Shown here: one piece after another, positions 54,511-63,034 of the stretch
How the letters are laid out: each line of letters begins with the position of its first letter
Numbering within the stretch: position 1 is the first letter of the stretch
Origin: Rhodanobacter denitrificans
GTDB lineage: Bacteria > Pseudomonadota > Gammaproteobacteria > Xanthomonadales > Rhodanobacteraceae
Length of the DNA: 64,000 bases
Assembly: GCF_000230695.2 (NCBI RefSeq)
Contig: NC_020541.1
Coordinates: 806,001 to 870,000, forward strand
Reading direction: 5' to 3'
Notes under the pieces: generated by a model
The model's input: only the letters and a program-made list of their open reading frames with translations
Told to the model about the DNA's origin: nothing
Databases searched by the model: none
Program-made: the position numbers and the translations under genes

Positions 54511-55608
54511 GTGACCGCCACTTTCTCGGCGACCGATCACCTCCACATGGCGCATGCCTTGCGCCTCGCCGAGCGCGGCCTGTACACCACCCAGCCGAAC
54601 CCGCGCGTGGGCTGCGTGATCGCGCATGGCGACGCGGTGGTCGGCACCGGCTTTCATCGGCGCGCCGGCGAGCCGCACGCGGAAGTGTTCGCGCTGCGCG
54701 AGGCGGGCGAACGGGCGCGCGGCGCCACCGCCTACGTGACGCTGGAGCCGTGCGCGCACCACGGACGCACGCCGCCGTGCGCCGACGCGCTGATCGCCGC
54801 CAGCGTCGGGCGGGTGGTCGTCGCGGCGGAGGACACGTTCCCGCAAGTCGACGGCCGCGGCATCGGCAAGCTGCGCGATGCCGGCATCACGGTCGCATCG
54901 GGCCTGATGCGCGAAGCGGCGCGCGCGCTGAACGTCGGTTTCTTCAGCCGGATCGAGCGCGGGCGCCCGTTCGTGCGGCTGAAGCTGGCGATGAGCCTGG
55001 ACGGCCGCACCGCGCTGGCCAGCGGCGAATCGAAGTGGATCACCGGCGAAGCCGCGCGCGCCGACGTGCAACGCTGGCGCGCGCGTTCAAGTGCCATCCT
55101 CACCGGCAGCGGCACCGTGCTGGCCGACAACCCGCACCTCACCGTGCGGTTGCCCGACGGCGAAGAGTTCGCGCCGCCGCTGCGGGTGGTCCTCGACCGC
55201 CAGTTGCGCACGCCGGCCGGCAGCCGCGTGCTGGACGGTTCGGCGCCGACGTTGCTGCTGCATGGCGCGGCGGCGACCTGCAGCGACGACCGCTTCGAGC
55301 GGGTCGAGCGGGTGGCGCTGCCCACGCCGGGCGATGCGCTCGACCTGCGCACCGTGCTGGCCCTGCTGGGCGGGCGCGGCTGCAACGAGGTTCACGTGGA
55401 GGCCGGCCCGACCCTGGGTGGCGCCCTGTTCTCCGCCGGCCTGGTCGACGAACTGCTGCTCTACGTGGCTCCGCTGCTGCTGGGTGATCGAGCGCGGGCA
55501 CTGCTGCAGCTGCCACCGCTGGCCGACATGGCTGCGCGCTGGCGCTTGCAGGTGATCGACCAGCGCATGCTGGGCGCGGATATCCGCCTGCGATTGCGCC
55601 CGGGCTGA
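54511..55608 (+). CDS. ribD: Bifunctional riboflavin deaminase/reductase RibD
   Basis: Second and third steps of riboflavin synthesis: pyrimidine deamination then side-chain reduction. The 365-aa product has an N-terminal deaminase domain (zinc motifs PHAEVFALREAG and EPCAHHGRTPPC, within residues 10-130) and a C-terminal DHFR-like reductase (KLAMSLDGRTALASGESKWI, TGSGTVLADNPHL, VEAGPTLGGALFSAGLVDEL). It uses a GTG start at 54511, just after the REP hairpin. The other rib genes resume at 58116, after a divergent reductase/regulator pair. Confidence 0.96.
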   Translation: MTATFSATDHLHMAHALRLAERGLYTTQPNPRVGCVIAHGDAVVGTGFHRRAGEPHAEVFALREAGERARGATAYVTLEPCAHHGRTPPCADALIAASVGRVVVAAEDTFPQVDGRGIGKLRDAGITVASGLMREAARALNVGFFSRIERGRPFVRLKLAMSLDGRTALASGESKWITGEAARADVQRWRARSSAILTGSGTVLADNPHLTVRLPDGEEFAPPLRVVLDRQLRTPAGSRVLDGSAPTLLLHGAAATCSDDRFERVERVALPTPGDALDLRTVLALLGGRGCNEVHVEAGPTLGGALFSAGLVDELLLYVAPLLLGDRARALLQLPPLADMAARWRLQVIDQRMLGADIRLRLRPG

Positions 55609-55679
55609 TCCGCCGTATCGCTGCCATGCGGGCGCACGCGGCGGCGCAAGCCGCCGGGCAATCGCGCGTGGACGAATGC

Positions 55680-56690
55680 TCAGCGCGTGAAGTCGATCGC
55701 AAGCTTGCCGAAGTGGCGGCCGGCGCCGAGCTGCTCGAAGGCCTCGCGCAGCTGGCCGAAGCCGTAGACGTGGTCGATCACCGGCTCCAGCCCGCCAGCC
55801 TCGATGGCGGCCACCATCCGCTCGTGGGCTTCCAGCGATGCCACCGACAGGCCCTGCAGGCGCACGCGCTTGAGCACCATTGGGGTCAGCGGCAGCGTCG
55901 CCTCGCTGCCGCCGAGCCAGCCGAGCACGGCGACGACGCCGTGCATGCGCACGGCCTCCAGTGATTGCGCCAGCGTGGCCGCGCCGATCGTCTCGACGAC
56001 CAGGTCGACTCCCGCGCCGCCGCTGGCCTCGCGTACCAGCGCACCCCACTGCGGGTGCTTCGCGTAGTTGATGCCGACGTTCGCGCCCAGCGCCGTAGCG
56101 CGTTCGAGCTTGTCGTCGCTGGACGACAGCACGATCGCCCGTGCGCCCCGCAACCGCGCGAACTGCAGCGCGAACAGCGACACGCCGCCGGTGCCCAGCA
56201 GCAGCACGGTCTGCCCACTGGTCACGCGGGCCATCTCCAGCGCCTGCCAGGCGGTGAGCGCGGCGATCGGCAGCGTGGCCGCCTGCACGGCAGAGAACCG
56301 GGCAGGCGCACGTGCCAGCGAGTACTCGTCGAAGCAGGCCAGCTCGCGCATCACCCCGGGCTCGGGCCCGCCGATCTCGGCGCCTTCCCATTCCGGCCGC
56401 ATGGCGCCGGCGATCCAGCGTGACTTGTAGAACGTGGTGACGCGGTCACCGGGCTTGAAGCGGGTCACCGCCTCGCCCACTTCCTGCACCGTGCCGGCAC
56501 CGTCGGACACCGGCACGATCGGCAGCCGCACGCCACGATAGAGCTGACCGTCGACCAGCATGCGGTCGCGGAAGTTCAGCGAGGCCGCTTCCATGCGCAC
56601 CAACACCTCCTTCGGGCCGGGGCGCGGGGTGGGTAGGTCGATCGATTCGAGATGGTCCAGGCCGAAGGCGGAAAGCTGGATGGCGCGCAT
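55680..56690 (-). CDS. Zinc-less medium-chain alcohol dehydrogenase/quinone reductase family protein
   Basis: 336-aa NAD(P)H-dependent MDR enzyme. The N-terminal GroES-like domain lacks the zinc cysteines of alcohol dehydrogenases and has the quinone-reductase-like SLNFRDRMLVDG. The Rossmann motif is TVLLLGTGGVSLFALQFA near residue 165. Possible substrates are quinones or enoyl compounds; not resolvable from sequence. The ATG at 56690 fits the family N-terminus (MRAIQLSAFG). Divergent from a LysR regulator that probably controls it. Confidence 0.85.
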   Translation of the reverse strand: MRAIQLSAFGLDHLESIDLPTPRPGPKEVLVRMEAASLNFRDRMLVDGQLYRGVRLPIVPVSDGAGTVQEVGEAVTRFKPGDRVTTFYKSRWIAGAMRPEWEGAEIGGPEPGVMRELACFDEYSLARAPARFSAVQAATLPIAALTAWQALEMARVTSGQTVLLLGTGGVSLFALQFARLRGARAIVLSSSDDKLERATALGANVGINYAKHPQWGALVREASGGAGVDLVVETIGAATLAQSLEAVRMHGVVAVLGWLGGSEATLPLTPMVLKRVRLQGLSVASLEAHERMVAAIEAGGLEPVIDHVYGFGQLREAFEQLGAGRHFGKLAIDFTR

Positions 56691-56743
56691 GGGGACGACT
56701 CCGTGGTGGGAAGGTGGGCATGGTCCCGCCGTCGCCGTTCGGT

Positions 56744-56767
56744 GATAATCCACACAAATGGATAATC
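56744..56767. promoter_or_regulatory. Candidate operator in the MDR-lysR divergent region
   Basis: A GATAATC direct repeat (56744-56750 and 56761-56767, 17 bases apart) overlaps an inverted repeat TAATCC-N8-GGATAA (one mismatch per arm). This AT-rich island in a 90-base divergent region is a plausible LysR-type site. Confidence 0.45.
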
Positions 56768-56780
56768 TTCTGTTCGCTGA

Positions 56781-57692
56781 ATGAATCAATCATTCGACCT
56801 CACGCCCGCCCGTCTGCGCGAACTGCGCGCGTTTGCGGCGGCCGCGCGACGGCTCAACTTCTCGCGCGCGGCGCTGGAGGTGGGCTGTACGCCGTCGGTA
56901 CTGAGCCGGCGCATCGCGACACTGGAGGAGGCGGTCGGTGCGCGGCTGTTTTTGCGCACCACCCGGCGCATGGCGCTGACCGCGCGCGGCGAGCAGTTGC
57001 TGACGCAATGGCAGCGCATGGAAACGGTGATGGCCGAGTTGGCCGCCGACCTGCGCCCGCCCGATGGCGAACTGGGCGGCCGCCTCTGCGTGCACCTGCC
57101 GGCCAGCTTCGGTCGCTATCGCATGGCCCCGCTGCTGGCCGCTTTCATGCGCGAACACCCCGGCGTGCGCATCGACGCGGTATACGACGATACCTACGTC
57201 GACATGGTGTCCGGCAGGGTGGATCTGGCCGTGCGGCTGGGGCACCTGGCCGATGTGCAACTGGTGGCGCGCCGGGCCGGCACGATGCGCCTGTATCCCT
57301 GCGCCTCGCCCGGTTACCTGGCCTCGGCGCCGCCGCTGCGCGACCCGGCCGACCTCAAGGCGCACCGCTGCATCACCTTCACCGGTTACCGCCGCGGCAC
57401 GCTGTGGTCGTTCAGCCGGCAGCGCCAGCGGCGCGCGGTACGCATCGAGCCGGTGCTGAGCTGCAACGATGCGCAGGCGATCCGCGACGCGATACTGGCC
57501 GGCGTGGGCATCGGCCTGCAGGGTAACTACATGGCCGACGCGCTGGTTGCCGAAGGCCGCATGGTCGAGCTGCTGCCGCGATGGCAGCTGCCGGCGTTCC
57601 CGGTGCACCTGCTGTGGCTGCCCGGGGCGGACCGCACGCCGGCGCTGCGGGCCCTGATCGACCACCTGGCCACGGCGCTGACGGTGCAGTGA
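56781..57692 (+). CDS. LysR family transcriptional regulator
   Basis: 303-aa regulator with an N-terminal winged HTH (RRLNFSRAALEVGCTPSVLSRRI, given here as continuous parts of the recognition region RAALEVGCTPSVLSRR) and a periplasmic-binding-type effector domain (VRIDAVYDDTYVDMVSGRVD, VGIGLQGNYMAD). It resembles the CrgA/AaeR subgroup. Divergent from the MDR reductase gene with 90 bases between and a visible repeat, the classic LysR arrangement. The inducer is unknown. Confidence 0.9.
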   Translation: MNQSFDLTPARLRELRAFAAAARRLNFSRAALEVGCTPSVLSRRIATLEEAVGARLFLRTTRRMALTARGEQLLTQWQRMETVMAELAADLRPPDGELGGRLCVHLPASFGRYRMAPLLAAFMREHPGVRIDAVYDDTYVDMVSGRVDLAVRLGHLADVQLVARRAGTMRLYPCASPGYLASAPPLRDPADLKAHRCITFTGYRRGTLWSFSRQRQRRAVRIEPVLSCNDAQAIRDAILAGVGIGLQGNYMADALVAEGRMVELLPRWQLPAFPVHLLWLPGADRTPALRALIDHLATALTVQ

Positions 57693-57766
57693 GGGTGTGG
57701 CCGCGATCGTGCACGGGGCGGAACGCTGTTTCCCGTCCTGCCGCCGGCTCCGGCCGGTGATGGTGC

Positions 57767-57772
57767 TAGACT
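57767..57772 (+). promoter_or_regulatory. Candidate -10 of the riboflavin operon
   Basis: TAGACT, 30 bases upstream of the FMN aptamer, would start transcription near 57780. No clear -35. The rest of 57693-57801 shows no gene. Confidence 0.35.
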
Positions 57773-57801
57773 TCCGGCGCCGGTCAGCCGGCATGACACG
57801 A

Positions 57802-57976
57802 CGTCTTCAGGGCGGGGCGAAATTCCCCACCGGCGGTAGGCCCCGGTTTTCACGGTTTGGGGCGAGCCCGCGAGCGCTTCCGGCCACGCCGGAAGGTCAG
57901 CAGATCCGGTCGAATGCCGGAGCCGACGGTTGGCAGCGGGTGACCGCTTCCTCACAGTCCGGATAAAGCGAAGACG
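57802..57976 (+). promoter_or_regulatory. FMN riboswitch (RFN element)
   Basis: The closing helix P1 is CGTCTTC (57802-57808) with GAAGACG (57970-57976). The conserved core is plain: CAGGGCGGGGCGAAATTCCC, CACCGGCGGTA, GCCCGCGAGCG, GGTCAGCAGATCCGGT, GAATGCCGGAGCCGACGGT and AGTCCGGATAAAGCGAAG. A variable arm GCTTCCGGCCACGCCGGAAG and a second one near TTGGCAGCGGGTGACCGCT are present. It senses FMN and represses the downstream ribE operon; the expression platform is probably the terminator at 58009-58031. Confidence 0.95.
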
Positions 57977-58008
57977 GTTCGGCGCACGGCCTCGCGGCCC
58001 GGCGCCGG

Positions 58009-58031
58009 GCCTCATGCCTTGAGGCGTTTTT
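58009..58031 (+). terminator. Riboswitch expression-platform terminator
   Basis: GCCTCA-TGCCT-TGAGGC followed by GTTTTT, 33 bases after the aptamer. The GC-rich run just upstream (CGCGGCCCGGCGCCGGGC) could supply the competing antiterminator strand. A second T-run at 58075-58080 has no clear stem. Confidence 0.7.
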
Positions 58032-58115
58032 CGCAGCTGCGCCACGCGGGAAACGACGCATGGAATCCATCGCCTTTTTTGCACGGCCCACCGCCTTCCG
58101 ATCGGAGGTGCGCTG

Positions 58116-58757
58116 ATGTTTACCGGCATCGTCCAGTCCGTGGGCCGCGTCGCGCGGCTCGAACCGCGTGGCGGCGACGTGCGCCTGCACGTCGATACCG
58201 CCGACCTCGATCTCGCCGACGTGCAGCCGGGCGACTCGATCGCCGTGTCCGGCGTGTGCCTTACCGCGATCACGCTGGAACCGCGCGGTTTCAGTGCCGA
58301 CGTTTCCAACGAGACGCTGTCGCTGACCTCGCTGGGCCAGCTCAAGCCGGGCGACCCGGTGAACCTGGAGAAAGCGCTGCGCCTGGCCGACCGGCTCGGC
58401 GGGCACCTGGTTTCCGGCCACGTCGACGGCCTCGGCAAGGTGGTGTCGATCGCGCCGGACGGACGCTCGCAGCGCTGGACGTTCGAGGTGCCGGCGGCGA
58501 TCTCGCGCTACATCGTGGCGAAAGGCTCGGTCTGCATCGACGGCAGCAGCCTCACCGTCAACGAGGTCGCCGGGCATCGCTTCGGCGTCAACCTGATCCC
58601 GCACACGGTCGAGCACACCGCGTTCCACGCGCGCCGCGTCGGCGACGCGGTGAACATCGAGGTGGATGTGGTGGCCCGCTACATCGAGCGGCTGCTGTCG
58701 CGGGGTGAGCCGCCGCGTATCGACGAGGCGTTCCTCAAGCAGCATGGCTTTGCCTGA
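58116..58757 (+). CDS. ribE: Riboflavin synthase alpha chain
   Basis: Dismutates two 6,7-dimethyl-8-ribityllumazines to riboflavin. The 213-aa product has the invariant MFTGIVQSVG start and two tandem lumazine-binding repeats (first ending ISVSGVCLTAI-like DSIAVSGVCLTAI, second SVCIDGSSLTVNEV). GGAGGTG lies 6 bases upstream of the ATG. It is the first gene behind the FMN riboswitch. Confidence 0.97.
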   Translation: MFTGIVQSVGRVARLEPRGGDVRLHVDTADLDLADVQPGDSIAVSGVCLTAITLEPRGFSADVSNETLSLTSLGQLKPGDPVNLEKALRLADRLGGHLVSGHVDGLGKVVSIAPDGRSQRWTFEVPAAISRYIVAKGSVCIDGSSLTVNEVAGHRFGVNLIPHTVEHTAFHARRVGDAVNIEVDVVARYIERLLSRGEPPRIDEAFLKQHGFA

Positions 58758-58901
58758 CAGCAAGCCCATCTCCCGCCGGGAGAGGGCTGGGGTGAGGGTC
58801 CGCGCGAAGCCACGATACCTCGCTCCGCCCGTACCCTCATCCGCCCCTTCGGGGCACCTTCTCCCAAGGGGGAGAAGGGAACCACCACACGGATACACGC
58901 C
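58758..58901. repeat. Dispersed-repeat-like hairpin between ribE and ribBA
   Basis: CTCCCGCCGGGAG is followed by AGGGCTGGGGTGAGGGTCCG, then TACCCTCATCCGCCCCTTCG and a closing CTTCTCCCAAGGGGGAGAAG stem. TGAGGGT/ACCCTCA and GGGGTG/CACC arms pair at a distance. This layout (CTCTCCC...GGTGAGGGT...ACCCTCA) is that of common intergenic repeats in Xanthomonadales and related genera. No gene inside. Confidence 0.6.
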
Positions 58902-59993
58902 ATGCCATTCAACACCATTCCCGAAATCCTCGACGACATCCGCGCCGGCCGCATGGTCGTCATCCTCGACGACGAGGACCGCGAGAACGAGGGCGACCTG
59001 ATCATGGCGGCGCAGATGGTGCGGCCGGAGGACGTCAACTTCATGGTGCGCGAGGCGCGCGGCCTGCTGTGCCTCACGCTCACCGAGCAGCGCACGCGCC
59101 AGCTCGGCCTGCGCCCGATGGTCAGCGACAACACCTCGGCCTACCACACCAACTTCACCGTCTCGATCGAGGCGGCCGAGGGCGTCACCACCGGCATCTC
59201 GGCACACGACCGCGCACGCACCATCCAGGTGGCGGTGAAGTCCGATGCGAAGCCGCAGGACCTGTCGCAGCCGGGCCACATCTTCCCGCTGACCGCGCAG
59301 CCGGGCGGCGTGCTGACCCGCGCCGGGCACACCGAGGCCGGTTGCGACCTGGCCGCGCTGGCCGGGCTGGAACCGTCGGCGGTGCTGATCGAGATCCTGC
59401 ACGAGGACGGCTCGATGGCGCGCCGGCCGGAGCTGGAGATCTTCGCGCGCAAGCACGGCCTGAAGATCGGCTCCATCGCCGAGCTGATCCGCTACCGCCT
59501 GGAAACCGAGAAGACCGTGCAACGCGTGCACGAGGAAGACGTGGATACCGAGTTCGGCCCGTTCCGGCTGGTGGCGTACCGCGACGCGATCCGCCGCGGC
59601 CTGCACTACGCGCTGGTGCGCGGCCAGGTCAACGACGGCGCGCCGGCGCTGACCCGCGTGCACGTGCGCAACACCTTGTCCGACGTGCTGCACCTGAAGC
59701 GCGATGATCTCGGCCTCACCGTGACCGCGGCACTGCGCCGGATCGCCGACGAGGATCGCGGCGTGCTGCTGGTGCTGTCCGGCGAGGACACCCCCGAGGC
59801 GCTGCTGGCCCGGCTCAACCGCCAGCCGGGCAAACTGGCGCCGGAGGAGGCGCAGCAGCAGGAGTGGCGCCAGCTTGGTCTCGGCGCGCAGATCCTGGCC
59901 GACCTCGGCGTGCACCGCCTGCGCGTGCTCGGCACCCCGCGCAAGATGGTCGGCCTGGGCGGCTTCGGGCTGGAAGTGGTGGAGTACGTTTGA
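58902..59993 (+). CDS. ribB: 3,4-dihydroxy-2-butanone 4-phosphate synthase with degenerate GTP cyclohydrolase II domain
   Basis: 363-aa protein of the RibBA layout. The N-terminal DHBP synthase half is intact: [34 protein letters not shown] and [11 protein letters not shown]. The C-terminal half (~205-363) has the cyclohydrolase II fold outline, but the zinc-cysteine motif (C-x2-GD-x6-C-x-C) and the catalytic residues around it are missing; the sequence there reads [14 protein letters not shown]. So GTP cyclohydrolase activity is not expected, as in the described RibBX proteins, and a true ribA must be elsewhere. Confidence 0.93.
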   Translation: MPFNTIPEILDDIRAGRMVVILDDEDRENEGDLIMAAQMVRPEDVNFMVREARGLLCLTLTEQRTRQLGLRPMVSDNTSAYHTNFTVSIEAAEGVTTGISAHDRARTIQVAVKSDAKPQDLSQPGHIFPLTAQPGGVLTRAGHTEAGCDLAALAGLEPSAVLIEILHEDGSMARRPELEIFARKHGLKIGSIAELIRYRLETEKTVQRVHEEDVDTEFGPFRLVAYRDAIRRGLHYALVRGQVNDGAPALTRVHVRNTLSDVLHLKRDDLGLTVTAALRRIADEDRGVLLVLSGEDTPEALLARLNRQPGKLAPEEAQQQEWRQLGLGAQILADLGVHRLRVLGTPRKMVGLGGFGLEVVEYV

Positions 59994-60058
59994 TCCGCCA
60001 CGCCCGCGCCACCGCGGCGCCATGCGGTGGCGCCTGCGTCGCCGCATAATCCGTCTTC

Positions 60059-61021
60059 ATGCCACCGACCCTGCCCATGCCCGACACCCGTATCTGCCTG
60101 ATCGCTCCCTCCGGCTATCCGCACGATCGCGCCGCGATGGCGCGCGGCGTGGCGCGGCTGCGCGAGGCCGGTTGCGTGTTGAGCGGGCTGGAGGTGCTCG
60201 ACCGCAGCGAGCAGCGCTACGCCGGCAGCGACGCGCAGCGCGCCGCCGACCTCAATGCGCTGGCCACGGCGGACGCCTTGCCGGACATCGCGTTGGCGAT
60301 CCGCGGCGGCTACGGCGCCACCCGCCTGCTGGCGCAGCTGCACTACGGCGCCCTGCGCGAACGGCTGAGCGGTAGCCATACCCTGCTGGTCGGCCACAGC
60401 GACTTCACCGCGCTGCAGCTGGCGCTGCATGCGCAGAGCGGCCTGTGCACGTTCAGCGGCCCGATGCTGGGCGCCGACTTCGGCGCCGAAACGCTCAGCG
60501 AGTTCACCTGGCGGCAGTTCTGGGACACCGCGCGTTCCCCTTCCGCGCGGGTCGAGTGGGTCACCGTACCCGACGCCGAACTCGACGTCGCGGGGCCGCT
60601 GTGGGGCGGCAACCTGGCGGTGCTGTGCAGCCTGCTCGGCACGCCGTATTTCCCGGGCACCGACGGTCGCGGCATCGACGGCGGCATCCTGTACGTCGAG
60701 GACGTCGGCGAGCCGCCGTTCCGGATCGAGCGGATGCTGTACCAGCTGCACCTGTCCGGTGTGCTGGGGCGCCAACGTGCGCTGCTGCTGGGCCACTTCA
60801 GCCAGTGCCGGCCCAGCCGCTACGACAACGGCTACGAGCTGGCCGACAGCTTCGCGCAGATCCGCCGCGCCAGCGGCGTGCCGGTACTCGGCGGCCTGCC
60901 GATCGGCCACGAGCCGGACAAGTGCACCCTGCCGTTCGGCGCGCCGGCGCGGCTGCAGGTCGCCGGAGGCAACGCGCAACTGTCTTTCAGCGGCTATCCG
61001 CATTTGACGCCCGGCGGCTGA
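60059..61021 (+). CDS. ldcA: LD-carboxypeptidase (peptidase S66)
   Basis: Removes the terminal D-Ala from murein tetrapeptides for peptidoglycan recycling. 320 aa. The S66 landmarks are IAPSGYPHDRAAMARGV, IRGGYGATRLLAQL, the Ser nucleophile in VGHSDFTALQLAL (near residue 115), Glu in LYVEDVGEPPFRIERML and His in LLLGHFSQC. An ATG six codons later (60077) is an alternative start. Its placement between ribBA and ribH is unusual; it may be cotranscribed with the riboflavin genes. Confidence 0.93.
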   Translation: MPPTLPMPDTRICLIAPSGYPHDRAAMARGVARLREAGCVLSGLEVLDRSEQRYAGSDAQRAADLNALATADALPDIALAIRGGYGATRLLAQLHYGALRERLSGSHTLLVGHSDFTALQLALHAQSGLCTFSGPMLGADFGAETLSEFTWRQFWDTARSPSARVEWVTVPDAELDVAGPLWGGNLAVLCSLLGTPYFPGTDGRGIDGGILYVEDVGEPPFRIERMLYQLHLSGVLGRQRALLLGHFSQCRPSRYDNGYELADSFAQIRRASGVPVLGGLPIGHEPDKCTLPFGAPARLQVAGGNAQLSFSGYPHLTPGG

Positions 61022-61131
61022 GCGCTGATCCTCCCCCGCGAGCAGGAGAGGGCGTCCGTCAGGCAGGATCTCCGCCAAACCCGTAAAATGCCCGTTCTGC
61101 ATGGGCCGCGCGCCCACTCAAGGAAACCGCA

Positions 61132-61593
61132 ATGAAGACCATCGAAGGCGACTTCGCCACTCCGAAAGGCCGCTTCGCCATCGTCGCCGGCCGTTTCAAC
61201 GGCTTCGTCGTGGAACCGCTGGTGGCTGGCGCGCGCGACGCGCTGCTGCGCCACGGCGTGAAGGACGACGCGATCGAGCTGGTGCGCGTGCCGGGTGCAT
61301 GGGAGATCGCGCTGGCCGCGCACAAGCTGGCCAGTTCCGGCAAGTACGTGGCGGTGATCGCGCTGGGCGCGGTGATCCGCGGCGCCACCCCGCACTTCGA
61401 TTTCGTCGCCGGCGAATGCGCCAAGGGCCTGGCCAAGGCCGCGCTGGATGCCGGCGTGCCGGTGGCGTTCGGCGTGCTGACCACCGACAGCATCGAGCAG
61501 GCGATCGAGCGCGCCGGCACCAAGGCCGGCAACAAGGGCGCCGACGCCGCCATGGCCGCACTGGAAATGGTCAACCTGTACGGGAAGCTGTGA
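61132..61593 (+). CDS. ribH: 6,7-dimethyl-8-ribityllumazine synthase
   Basis: Joins the pyrimidine and the DHBP unit to give lumazine. The 153-aa product has [17 protein letters not shown], the active site [14 protein letters not shown] and [17 protein letters not shown], and the C-terminal [20 protein letters not shown]. An 110-base gap from ldcA holds a partial REP-like stretch (CTCCCCCGCGAGCAGGAGAG). Its stop shares a base with the nusB ATG (TGATG), so the two are coupled. Confidence 0.97.
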   Translation: MKTIEGDFATPKGRFAIVAGRFNGFVVEPLVAGARDALLRHGVKDDAIELVRVPGAWEIALAAHKLASSGKYVAVIALGAVIRGATPHFDFVAGECAKGLAKAALDAGVPVAFGVLTTDSIEQAIERAGTKAGNKGADAAMAALEMVNLYGKL

Positions 61594-62045
61594 TGCAGCA
61601 CGCCCCGCAAGGCATCGACCTGGCCGCGCGCTCGCGCGCCCGCCGCCGCGCGCTGCAGGCGCTGTATGCGTGGCAGCTCAGCGGCAGCCACATGAACGCG
61701 GTGATCGAGCAGTTCCGCCACGAGCAGGACATGGAAGTGGCCGACCTGGACTACTTCGAGGACCTGCTGCACGGCGTGGAGAAGAACCTCGATGTGCTGG
61801 ACGGGGCGCTGCGTCCGCACCTCGACCGCGAGGTGGCGCAGGTCGACCCGATCGAACGTGCCGCGCTGCGGCTGGCGGCGTACGAGCTGAAGTTCCGCCC
61901 CGACGTGCCGTACCGCGTGGTGATCAACGAGGCGATCGAGGTCACCAAGCGCTTCGGTGCCGACCACGGCCACAGCTACGTCAACGGCGTGCTGGACAAG
62001 CTGGCCGGCGACTTGCGCGCGGTCGAGAAGCAGCACGGCCGCTGA
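61593..62045 (+). CDS. nusB: Transcription antitermination factor NusB
   Basis: All-helical 150-aa RNA-binding factor for rRNA antitermination and the Nus complex. The N-terminal RSRARRRALQALYAWQLSG and the core DPIERAALRLAAYELKFRPD, VPYRVVINEAIEVTKRFG, and YVNGVLDKLAGDLR are diagnostic. It overlaps the ribH stop and precedes thiL by 20 bases; ribH-nusB-thiL-pgpA is a widely conserved order. Confidence 0.96.
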   Translation: MQHAPQGIDLAARSRARRRALQALYAWQLSGSHMNAVIEQFRHEQDMEVADLDYFEDLLHGVEKNLDVLDGALRPHLDREVAQVDPIERAALRLAAYELKFRPDVPYRVVINEAIEVTKRFGADHGHSYVNGVLDKLAGDLRAVEKQHGR

Positions 62046-62065
62046 GCAGCGGACCGCTTCCGTCC

Positions 62066-63034
62066 ATGGAATTCCGCCTGATCGAGCGCATCCGCGAACT
62101 TACCGCGCAGGCGCGCGAGGACGTGCGCCTGGGCATCGGCGACGACGCCGCGGTGCTGGCGCCGCCGCCGGGGAAAGAACTTGTGGTGGCGATCGACACC
62201 CTGGTCGAGGGCGTGCATTTCCCGCCCGGCACCGCGCCGGCCGACATCGGCTGGAAGGCGCTGGCGGTGAACCTGTCCGACCTCGCCGCGATGGGTGCCA
62301 GCCCGGCCTGGGCGCTGCTGGCGCTGACCTTGCCAAATGCGGACGCAGCCTTCGTCGAGGGTTTTGCCGAAGGTTTCGTCAAGTTGGCGCAGCCGCAGCG
62401 ACTGGCCCTGGTCGGTGGCGACACCACCCGCGGGCCGTTGACGATCAGCGTGGCCGTGCACGGCTTCGTTCCGCCGGGCCAGGCGCTCACCCGCGCCGGC
62501 GCGCGGGCCGGCGACGCGGTGCTGGTCACCGGTACGCTGGGCGACGCTGCCGCCGGCCTGCATGCCTTGCAGCATCCGCCGCGCGACGACGACGGCCGCG
62601 CCGGATTGCGCGGCTTCCTGATCGAGCGGCTGAACCGGCCGACGCCGCGGCTCGCCACCGGCACCGCGCTGCGCGGGCAGGCCACGGCCTGCATCGACGT
62701 CTCCGACGGCCTGCTCGCCGACCTCGGCCATATCTGCACCGCCAGCGGGGTCGGCGCGGAGATCGAGGCGGCCTGGCTGCCGCGCTCGTCGGCGTTGCTG
62801 GAACTGCACGACGACACCACCGCGCTGCACTTCGCGCTGAGCGGCGGCGACGACTACGAACTGTGCTTCACCGTGCCGGCCGCTCGCGTGGCCGAGCTGC
62901 AGGCCGGCCTGGCCCGGCTCGGCTGCGGCGCGACGAAGATCGGCCGCATCGTGGAAGGCGAAGGCGTGCGCGTGCGTGCCGCCGATGGCTCGTGGCTGGC
63001 GGTGGATCGACCGGGCTGGGAGCATTTCGCGTGA
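62066..63034 (+). CDS. thiL: Thiamine-monophosphate kinase
   Basis: Phosphorylates thiamine monophosphate to the pyrophosphate cofactor. The 322-aa AIRS-fold protein has LGIGDDAAVLAPPPGKEL, the metal/ATP residues in NLSDLAAMGASP and LVGGDTTRGPLTISV, CIDVSDGLLADLGHI, and SGGDDYELCFTVP. The ATG at 62066 was used. It overlaps pgpA through GTGA. Confidence 0.96.
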   Translation: MEFRLIERIRELTAQAREDVRLGIGDDAAVLAPPPGKELVVAIDTLVEGVHFPPGTAPADIGWKALAVNLSDLAAMGASPAWALLALTLPNADAAFVEGFAEGFVKLAQPQRLALVGGDTTRGPLTISVAVHGFVPPGQALTRAGARAGDAVLVTGTLGDAAAGLHALQHPPRDDDGRAGLRGFLIERLNRPTPRLATGTALRGQATACIDVSDGLLADLGHICTASGVGAEIEAAWLPRSSALLELHDDTTALHFALSGGDDYELCFTVPAARVAELQAGLARLGCGATKIGRIVEGEGVRVRAADGSWLAVDRPGWEHFA

